A DNA stretch of 64,000 nt from JAACFF01 sp963807975 (GTDB lineage: Bacteria; Chloroflexota; Anaerolineae; Promineifilales; Promineifilaceae): assembly GCA_963807975.1 (NCBI GenBank), contig CAWEDV010000001.1, positions 620,001-684,000 on the forward strand, in the 5' to 3' direction. Every line of letters begins with the position of its first letter. Position 1 is the first letter of the stretch. Of this stretch, positions 58,059 to 64,000 are shown one piece after another. The position numbers were made by a program, and so were the translations under genes. The notes below the pieces were generated by a model. That model was given only the letters and a program-made list of their open reading frames with translations. It was not told the DNA's origin and searched no databases.

Positions 58059-60383
58059 ATGAAAAAATTAGCGCATCTTCGTTGGTTTATGTTTCTGGGA
58101 CTTCTAACTGGGCTGCTGGCCCTGCTGCTTAGCGGTCAAACTGCTCTCCTAAATGAGGATCCTTCATTTCAACCGTCCGCTCATGCCCTTGCCCGGGCCC
58201 AAGAAACGCAAATAGCCAGCCCCCTGGGCAGCCGCAGCAAAACTTTTTCACTGCCGGCGGCTGAAGCAGTTGGCGCCATTCGACAGTTTTCCGAGACGAG
58301 TTTCACGATCAGCGATCTGGACTTCGTTTCGGCCGAGACCGGTTACGCCGTGGGCTGGCCCCATTGGGACCAGAGCCGGAAAGAGGTGCGCGGCACCATC
58401 ATCAAAACCAGCGATGGCGGCGAAAACTGGACCGCCCAGGAATCGCCGGTCAGCGAACCATTAAACGCTGTTTCTTTCAGCGATGCCGATCACGGCTGGG
58501 CAGTTGGCACCAACGGCACCATCCTGCACACCAGTAACGGCGGGGATCTATGGCAAAAACAGTCCGCAGCGAGCAGAGAGGAATTCCTGAGCGTGACCTT
58601 TCCCGAGAACAGCAGCGGTTGGGCCACCAGCGTCAAGCCAATACATTTTGACACCCAGGGCCGAGCCGACAACTGGCAGGCCGCCGTCTGGCACACGAGC
58701 GATGGCGGTCAAAGCTGGGCTATGCAGACCATGCCTGCCGGCGCCGCAATTTTGCGCGGCCTCAGCTTCATTAGTACACAAACTGGCTGGGTAGTGGGCT
58801 CAAAATACAATGGCGACGACCAATACGGCCGTCCGCAGCATATCGCCGCCGTTTACCAGACCAGCAATGGGGGCAGCACCTGGCAGGAACAATATGCCCC
58901 GCAGTTGGAGGTCTCCTTAACCAGCGCCCATTTCATCGATGCCAATCATGGTTGGACCGCCGGTTTTCCCACCAACAGCGGAGTCGAAGGCGGCTTTGTC
59001 CTTCATACCAAGAATGGCGGGCAGAGCTGGGAACGGCAGGAGCCGGGCGGCTTCTACTCCCCCTTATGGGACATCCACTTCATCGACAGCCAAAGAGGCT
59101 ATGTCGTTGGGGCCAACTACATCGGCGCTTGGGGTCCCCCCGTCTACCGCACTTTCGATGGCGGAGCAACATGGGAAAACATACGCATGAAACGGCATGA
59201 AAACGACGGCCTATTCGGGCTGGACGTGACCGCCGAACGTGTCATTGCCCTGGGAGACCATGATCTTCAGATTTTCTCCACCACACCCTGGGATCCATAC
59301 CCTGAACCAACCGGCGAACAGTTGTTTGAGCAGCGCTTCATCAACACCCACTATCGCTTTGAAGATGTTTTTTTTGCCGATGATCAAAATGGCTGGGCCG
59401 TGGGCAGCCGCAGCTATTTCCCCGAAATGAGCGGGCAGGTGATCCTCCACACCCAAGATGGCGGCGCCACCTGGGCGCAGCAGTATGAACACGCCCCCGA
59501 TCTCACGGGCCTTTTCAGCTACCACCGCCTGAACAGTCTCTATTTTATTGACAACCAAAATGGCTGGGCCGTGGGCACCTCGGAAACCTTCCGCGGCAGC
59601 GGCGGGTGGGAGCACAAGGGCGCTATTCTGCATACGGGCGATGGCGGACAAACCTGGCAGGAGCAGGGCCAGGAGCTTTACGAAGATCGCTCACGCGAAT
59701 TCTTCGCCGTGCAGTTTCTAGACAGCCAAAATGGCTGGGCCGTGGCCACCCGCAAGTTCCCAAGTTCCACCATCCACCTGGTGCAGACGACGGATGGCGG
59801 GTTAAACTGGCGGTGGGTAGACACGGGCATTGAAGGGCCTCTGTCCATCGGCTACCGGCTTGTACAAGGGGATGTCCACTTCACCGATGCGCAGCATGGC
59901 TGGGCAGCGGGCGGCCTGGGCAAGGTAATTGCCACCAGCGATGGCGGCAAGAGCTGGGAGCAGCAGCAGTTATCATGCATCTTCGGTTATCCCGACTGTC
60001 CCTGGCGTACCTATGCCCTTGATTTCATCGACAATGATCACGGCTGGCTGGCGGGTGAGGGTGTTTTCCAGACCACAGATGGCGGCAAAGAATGGCCGGA
60101 GAGAGTAATTGCCAAAGCGGGCGATATCCAGGACGTGCAGTTCTTTTCCAGCGGAACCGGCTGGATGGTCAGCGACCGCGGGCAAATGCTCTATACGAAT
60201 AATAACGGCCGTCGTTGGCACCAACTGCCCCCCGGTGCCAACGCCCCACTGCGTGGACTGTCCTTCACCAGCCGCACGCAAGGTTGGATGGCCGGCGAAC
60301 AGGGCACCATCTACCATTTCTCCGCCGATCGCCTGCCCATCGAAACCGAAATCCTATTTCCCATTATCTTGCGCCTCTCATAA
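58059..60383 (+). CDS. Secreted BNR/Ycf48-like beta-propeller protein
   Basis: 774 residues. The N-terminal signal/anchor (MFLGLLTGLLALLLSG) is followed by at least ten repeats with the pattern GW-VG--G-I--T-DGG-SW--Q, e.g. HGWAVGTNGTILHTSNGG, GWVVGSKYNG and GWAVGTSETF. This is the Ycf48/HCF136-type blade, common in exported proteins of Chloroflexota. Such proteins are probably binding platforms or adhesins; a photosystem role is not implied here. ATG 58059 (GGGAGG upstream) is used over an earlier in-frame ATG at 57972. The last residues (ILFPIILRLS) form a short hydrophobic tail. Confidence 0.85.
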   Translation: MKKLAHLRWFMFLGLLTGLLALLLSGQTALLNEDPSFQPSAHALARAQETQIASPLGSRSKTFSLPAAEAVGAIRQFSETSFTISDLDFVSAETGYAVGWPHWDQSRKEVRGTIIKTSDGGENWTAQESPVSEPLNAVSFSDADHGWAVGTNGTILHTSNGGDLWQKQSAASREEFLSVTFPENSSGWATSVKPIHFDTQGRADNWQAAVWHTSDGGQSWAMQTMPAGAAILRGLSFISTQTGWVVGSKYNGDDQYGRPQHIAAVYQTSNGGSTWQEQYAPQLEVSLTSAHFIDANHGWTAGFPTNSGVEGGFVLHTKNGGQSWERQEPGGFYSPLWDIHFIDSQRGYVVGANYIGAWGPPVYRTFDGGATWENIRMKRHENDGLFGLDVTAERVIALGDHDLQIFSTTPWDPYPEPTGEQLFEQRFINTHYRFEDVFFADDQNGWAVGSRSYFPEMSGQVILHTQDGGATWAQQYEHAPDLTGLFSYHRLNSLYFIDNQNGWAVGTSETFRGSGGWEHKGAILHTGDGGQTWQEQGQELYEDRSREFFAVQFLDSQNGWAVATRKFPSSTIHLVQTTDGGLNWRWVDTGIEGPLSIGYRLVQGDVHFTDAQHGWAAGGLGKVIATSDGGKSWEQQQLSCIFGYPDCPWRTYALDFIDNDHGWLAGEGVFQTTDGGKEWPERVIAKAGDIQDVQFFSSGTGWMVSDRGQMLYTNNNGRRWHQLPPGANAPLRGLSFTSRTQGWMAGEQGTIYHFSADRLPIETEILFPIILRLS

Positions 60384-60694
60384 AATGCACATCACGTGCA
60401 GCCCGAGGTCGCATCCCCTAAGCTTTAGCCTGTCATTCCGCGCGGGCGGGAATCCACTACCCAACCTGTCATTCTCGCCAACTAACATTTCTCATAAAAA
60501 ATACTATAGACATGCCGTACAACTATATGGTATGCTATCTGGTAACAGCGGTAACGCAAGATTCCCAACAACCTTTCCCGATACTCGCTTGCTCTATTCC
60601 ACGCCCCTTTGGGCGTTCCGTATTTTGCTCTGGTCGATCCCACTCCCAGACAATTGTTGATCGGTACTCCCTTATCGATCAGGAGGTTAAACTC
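60384..60694. other. Intergenic region with partial dispersed repeat
   Basis: About 310 bases. 60427-60476 contains TGTCATTCCGCGCGGGCGGGAATCCAC, i.e. one half of the 100-base repeat family (quoted core GCGCGGGCGGGAATCCAC), then a second CTGTCATTC. The rest presumably holds the promoter of the SRPBCC gene. Short overlapping frames here lack ribosome sites. Confidence 0.5.
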
Positions 60695-61126
60695 ATGATT
60701 CAGGCCAAGAAACAGATCCATATCAAAGCACCCGTCGACAAGGTCTTTGCCTTCGCCGTCGAACCCGAAAACCTGCCCGAAGTTTGGCCCAGCTTGATCA
60801 AAGTCGAAAATATCAAAGGCTCATCGACAGCCGGTTACAGTTGGGATTGGCAGTACAAGATGGCCGGCATGACCTTCAATGGCCACAGTGACACCACCGG
60901 CTTTGTGCCCAACAAACTCGTCGCCACCGAGAACAAGGAAGGGATACCCAGCACATTCCTCTGGGCATACAGCGAGCAGGACGGCGGTACGACGCTTGAT
61001 GTGACTGTGGAATATACCGTCCCCGTTCCTGTTCTAGGTAAATTAGCCGAGAAAATCGTGGTCAAGATGAACGAGAATGAGATGGACACTTTGCTGGCCA
61101 ATATTAAGGCAATGATGGAAATGTAA
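60695..61126 (+). CDS. SRPBCC (START/Bet v1-like) ligand-binding protein
   Basis: 143 residues, typical polyketide-cyclase/dehydrase-type SRPBCC fold: IHIKAPVDKVFAFAVEPENLPEVWPSL at the start (quoted core PVDKVFAFAVEPENLPEVWP), central strands DWQYKMAGMTFNGHSD, and a long C-terminal helix. It binds a hydrophobic ligand in a central cavity; the ligand is unknown. AGGAGG lies eight bases before the ATG, so the longer frame from 60512 is rejected. No operon partner. Confidence 0.85.
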   Translation: MIQAKKQIHIKAPVDKVFAFAVEPENLPEVWPSLIKVENIKGSSTAGYSWDWQYKMAGMTFNGHSDTTGFVPNKLVATENKEGIPSTFLWAYSEQDGGTTLDVTVEYTVPVPVLGKLAEKIVVKMNENEMDTLLANIKAMMEM

Positions 61127-61231
61127 CGTCGTGGCGAGAGGCTAGCTACAGAAAATGGTTGAGAAAGCCGTTGGGCAAGCTCAGCAGCATCAACAAAAGA
61201 AGAAGATTGCTGCATTGGGGATACGCCCTGG

Positions 61232-61930
61232 TTACCGCGACGGGGCGTTGAGAATACCCAGCTGACCGGCAACGCGAGCAGCAAAAGCATCAACCTTTTC
61301 GGCAACAGTTCTGGTAAGAATGGGGATATTCTTTTCCTGGCTTTCTTTCAGGATTGTGCTTGTGATCCGGCCGTCAAATTCGATAAACCGGAGCCATTTT
61401 TCTGCGCCGGCTGGGAGCTGGTAGACAGCATCCTTCATCATCAGCCGCTCGTCACTTGCTTCCCAAATCTCTGCGCTCAATCGCTGCGGCATGGAAAGGC
61501 ATACGATCTGGCTGCTGGGCAGGACCTGGGCAATGATGGCCGGGTTGCAGATGCCGCCGTCAATCAATAATCCTTCTTCTGCTGGGCTGTTTCGCAGATC
61601 TTCGGCAAGAAGATCAAGGTATTCGGCCAGAGCGGCCTGGTTGAAATTATCGAACGCCTCCCAGTCCATATTGAGCAGCCAGGCCAGGCCGTTTTCGGAC
61701 GAGGACCATGCCGTGTTGACAGGATGACGCTGCTCGCTGAAACGGCTGTGATAGGTGCCGTAGATATGGGCATCCATATCGTAAACCGGGATGCTGAAGT
61801 TTGCCGAGAGGGCGCGGCAGATGGTTGTCTTGCCAGAGCCAGAACCGCCGACGATCCAATACACATTGTCTTGTCTGGAAAGTTCTGCACGTGCTTTTGA
61901 GAGGTATTCCTGGTTTATGGTATGGGACAT
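61232..61930 (-). CDS. P-loop NTPase, small-molecule-kinase-like
   Basis: 232 residues. Walker A GGSGSGKTTI (near 26-35), then VYDMDAHIYG, GLLIDGGICNP (Walker B-like, near 140) and SSQIVCLSMP. The pattern resembles adenylate-kinase/shikimate-kinase-like nucleotide enzymes or AAA_18/AAA_33 proteins. ATG 61930 is chosen since the alternative at 62008 overlaps the preceding aldolase gene by 47 bases. It follows the threonine aldolase gene by 31 bases on the same strand. Substrate unknown. Confidence 0.75.
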   Translation of the reverse strand: MSHTINQEYLSKARAELSRQDNVYWIVGGSGSGKTTICRALSANFSIPVYDMDAHIYGTYHSRFSEQRHPVNTAWSSSENGLAWLLNMDWEAFDNFNQAALAEYLDLLAEDLRNSPAEEGLLIDGGICNPAIIAQVLPSSQIVCLSMPQRLSAEIWEASDERLMMKDAVYQLPAGAEKWLRFIEFDGRITSTILKESQEKNIPILTRTVAEKVDAFAARVAGQLGILNAPSR

Positions 61931-61961
61931 AACAAGGCTAATTCCGCCATTGATCGAAAAC

Positions 61962-63050
61962 TCAGTCAAATAACTGATCCAAGAACGGCCGTAGCGCCGC
62001 CACATCAAAACACATACTGTTTTCCCAGCAGTGAATCTCCGTCATCGCCACACCCGGCACCTCTGAAGTCTTCAACCCATAGAAAAGGAATGTCCCCGTT
62101 TCTTCAGCCAGTTCCAGGTGACGCTCGGTCAGCTTCTCATGATCCCCCTGAATAAAAATCTGAAAGAAGTTGGCGTGCGGCGGCTTTGGTTTGATGTTGA
62201 TCTGCTCATAGCTGGCCAGCACGGCCGCCACTTCCTGCGCCTTGGCCACCCACTCGTCTATCTGCACCAGAACCTGCTGCATGCCCAGCCGGGCCGACGC
62301 CAGATAAGGGCTCATCGTCTTCAGTCTTCCACCATGCCGCACCTGCCAAATTCTGGCCTCCTCTATAAATGAAGTAGAGCCCAGCAGCATCGAGCCGCAC
62401 AGTCCACCTAGATCCTTGTAGAAAGAGACATACATACTGTCAAACAGTCCCGCGATCTCCTGGTACGTCTTCTGATAAAAGGGACGACACTGCCAGATGC
62501 GGGCGCCATCCAAATGGAAGGGGATACCTCGTTTCTTGGCCCAGTCCTGGATCGCAAGCAGTTCATCCCAGGCGGGCAGTTGCCCTCCTAAGAAGCGGTG
62601 CGGCAGCTCCAAAAGTACCGCACCAGGCTCCTGCCCTAGCTGCTCGAAATCTTCCAGCTCCGGCAGCCTGCTGGCCATAAATTCAGGCGCTCCGAACTGC
62701 AAACGGTGAATATGGTGCAGGAAGCTAAACCCGGAATGTTCGGCGAACTCAAGATGGGCCGTGGGGTGCATGGCCACGGTGAAGTTGTTACGCCGCTCAC
62801 ACCAGATACGCAGCGCGATTTGTTGGGCCATAGTACCGCTGGGCATAAAAACGGCCGCTTCGATGCCAAATAGTCCGGCAACCTCGGCTTCAAACTCAGC
62901 AATATAAGAGCCGCTGCCATAATTGTCTGGGCTTTCAGTGCCCTCCAATCCATCAGCCAGCGACTGCAGAATTGTCTTAATACTCCTATCCGGTCCATGA
63001 CCGGGCAGGATGTTTGTACATTGCTCCAAGACCTTTTCAACGTTGCTCAT
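61962..63050 (-). CDS. PLP-dependent threonine aldolase / beta-eliminating lyase family enzyme
   Basis: 362 residues, fold-type I PLP enzyme of the low-specificity threonine aldolase family: FMPSGTMAQQIALRIW (near 68-83), the PLP-binding HLDGARIW (near 178) and the Schiff-base Lys in SFYKDLGG (near 208). It would cleave threonine or a related beta-hydroxy amino acid to glycine plus aldehyde. It differs from canonical LtaE in the context around the Lys (YKDLGG rather than SKGLGAP), so another beta-hydroxy substrate is possible. Upstream of the P-loop protein gene. Confidence 0.85.
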   Translation of the reverse strand: MSNVEKVLEQCTNILPGHGPDRSIKTILQSLADGLEGTESPDNYGSGSYIAEFEAEVAGLFGIEAAVFMPSGTMAQQIALRIWCERRNNFTVAMHPTAHLEFAEHSGFSFLHHIHRLQFGAPEFMASRLPELEDFEQLGQEPGAVLLELPHRFLGGQLPAWDELLAIQDWAKKRGIPFHLDGARIWQCRPFYQKTYQEIAGLFDSMYVSFYKDLGGLCGSMLLGSTSFIEEARIWQVRHGGRLKTMSPYLASARLGMQQVLVQIDEWVAKAQEVAAVLASYEQINIKPKPPHANFFQIFIQGDHEKLTERHLELAEETGTFLFYGLKTSEVPGVAMTEIHCWENSMCFDVAALRPFLDQLFD

Positions 63051-63145
63051 TGCGCTTCACATCCTTCCTGGTATCCATCGAGGTGGCATAATCAAGCGGG
63101 CTGGTGATTGTGGTCGCGCGTCCGCCCTATTCTCCATTTGTCTGC

Positions 63146-64000
63146 CTAAGTTAAAGGATACTTCCCTAGTTCCTTTCCAGCGTCAAAGAAGGCCAGCATA
63201 TTTTCCAGCGGAATATCATCGCCGAAGTTATGGGCCGGAGCCAGAACGTAGCCACCTCCCTCACCCATCTGCTCGATGCGCAGGCGAACTTCCTTGCGAG
63301 CATCTTCAACCGTTCCATTGTTTAGCACTGTCTTGATATCGACCCCGCCTTGGAAGACTAGATCCTTGCCAAAATCTTTTTTCAGTTCCACTGGGTCCAT
63401 ACCCGGTAAATGACCCTCAATAGGATTGAGAATATCGAAGCCGGCTTCGATGATATCAGGCAAGAACTTACGAATAGCGCCGTCATTATGCAGCATCACC
63501 TTCGCATTAGGGGCCAGCTTCTTGATCAGCTCAATCGTTTTCTTATGCCGCGGCTTCATGTATTTAGTATAGATCCGGGGATTAAAGATAGGACCGCGGT
63601 TCGTGCCCAAATCTTCCGCCAGCTCTACCACATCCACGTATGGCCCCACTACACGCAAGAAAGCATCATAAAAGCCATCCAAGACCTCGGAGATGGTGCC
63701 CAACAAATAGTCGAACATCTTCTTATCCATCGCCGTCATCATCAACGCCTGTTCCATACCCACCAAAAGCTTGGTCATTTCCCAGATATTACCGTAGACG
63801 GGCCGGTGGGCCACGATCGAATAATCCGTATTGGTGTATAGGTCCTCTACTTCCTCTTTCACCCCTTCCAACCTAGCCGGATCATAGGGATCAGGCCAGG
63901 GAAAATTGTCGATGCGCTCCTTGGTCAAGTCACCCTTTAACGGCGCGCCACCCAGGTTGTAGTAGACGCCCATCTTGCTGTGCTCAATACCCCATTCATC
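63146..64000 (-). CDS. URO-D family protein, partial
   Basis: The reverse frame is open to the window edge: residues upstream of the in-frame Met at 63973 read DEWGIEHSK, a typical URO-D family segment, so the real start is outside the window and at least 284 residues are present. Other features are VGPYVDVVELAEDLGTNRG, AKVMLHNDGAIRKFLPDIIEAGFDILNPI (core HNDGAIRKFLPDII) and VFQGGVDIKTVL. As at 32381, the MtaA-type zinc Cys motif is absent (HNDG). A methyltransferase-related or decarboxylase role is likely, but not heme synthesis. Confidence 0.82.
   Translation of the reverse strand, partial: DEWGIEHSKMGVYYNLGGAPLKGDLTKERIDNFPWPDPYDPARLEGVKEEVEDLYTNTDYSIVAHRPVYGNIWEMTKLLVGMEQALMMTAMDKKMFDYLLGTISEVLDGFYDAFLRVVGPYVDVVELAEDLGTNRGPIFNPRIYTKYMKPRHKKTIELIKKLAPNAKVMLHNDGAIRKFLPDIIEAGFDILNPIEGHLPGMDPVELKKDFGKDLVFQGGVDIKTVLNNGTVEDARKEVRLRIEQMGEGGGYVLAPAHNFGDDIPLENMLAFFDAGKELGKYPLT

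Noticed and set aside
58059..60383. Photosystem II assembly factor Ycf48
   Set aside because: Blade motifs match, but the protein is about twice the length, has many more repeats, and no photosynthesis genes are present.
60482..60721. 79-codon minus-strand frame upstream of the SRPBCC gene
   Set aside because: Overlaps the SRPBCC ribosome site and repeat remnants; no start support or recognisable product.

Overview
The window looks like a chromosomal segment of a Chloroflexota bacterium (Anaerolineae/Caldilineae-like). This is inferred from gene style only: lipoproteins with Glu-Ala-Pro tethers, WxxG/DGG beta-propeller exoproteins, ribose-type ABC importers and moderate GC. No rRNA or tRNA gene was seen. 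Its core, about 8-52 kb, is a sugar-acid/sugar-phosphate catabolic island built around bacterial microcompartment (BMC) shell genes.

Layout. 1-8 kb: partial ltrA, an SDR with a divergent AraC regulator, an anchored exported protein, a three-gene phage-type replication remnant (3850-5711, minus) behind a promoter with a LexA-like box, a lipoprotein hydrolase, and a decayed second copy of the replication promoter region (7331-7636). 7.7-14.2 kb (minus): HAD phosphatase, PTS enzyme I, HPr and a 2-oxoacid dehydrogenase E1a-E1b-E2 operon. 14.3-15.3 kb: SorC-type regulator. 15.6-20.4 kb (plus): BMC locus 1, with a 3-keto-L-gulonate-6-phosphate decarboxylase (KGPDC)-like enzyme carrying an extra Cys-rich domain, two BMC-H, one BMC-T, one BMC-P, a small protein with an encapsulation-peptide-like tail, a PanB-like protein that has lost key catalytic residues, and an SDR. 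20.6-26.6 kb: ABC importer 1, whose binding protein is an internal tandem duplication. 26.7-34.6 kb: UlaE-like epimerase, AraD/UlaF-like epimerase, two FGGY kinases (one LyxK-like), SMP-30 lactonase, URO-D family protein and an MDR reductase. 35.0-38.3 kb (minus): a second, about 99.5% identical copy of the E1a-E1b-E2 operon. 38.4-41.8 kb (minus): BMC locus 2 (BMC-H, BMC-T, BMC-H, KGPDC-like, UlaE-like), directly upstream of that second copy and co-directional with it. 42.2-44.3 kb (minus): 6-phospho-3-hexuloisomerase-like SIS protein, MDR reductase, corrinoid protein. 44.9-52.8 kb (plus): ABC importer 2, AllA-like protein, SDR, xylulokinase-like FGGY kinase. 52.9-57.7 kb (minus): three unrecognised helical proteins, possibly a tripartite toxin. 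58-64 kb: beta-propeller exoprotein, SRPBCC protein, P-loop kinase-like protein, threonine aldolase and a partial URO-D protein.

Working model (inference). Importers bring in a sugar or sugar acid. Lactonase and SDRs could give 3-keto-L-gulonate, LyxK-like kinase phosphorylates it, the KGPDC-like enzyme decarboxylates it to L-xylulose 5-phosphate, and the UlaE- and AraD-like epimerases make D-xylulose 5-phosphate. Two features complicate this: the KGPDC-like proteins have Trp where E. coli UlaD has Arg139, and a PHI (HxlB)-like isomerase is present, so a hexulose-phosphate/formaldehyde (HPS-PHI) reaction is a serious alternative. Classical metabolosome signature genes (CoA-acylating aldehyde dehydrogenase, PduL/PTAC, glycyl-radical or B12 diol/ethanolamine enzymes) are absent from the window. 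Three promoters (BMC1, BMC2, ABC2) share one architecture with paired TCACA-WW-TGTGA palindromes, suggesting a single regulon under the adjacent SorC regulator.
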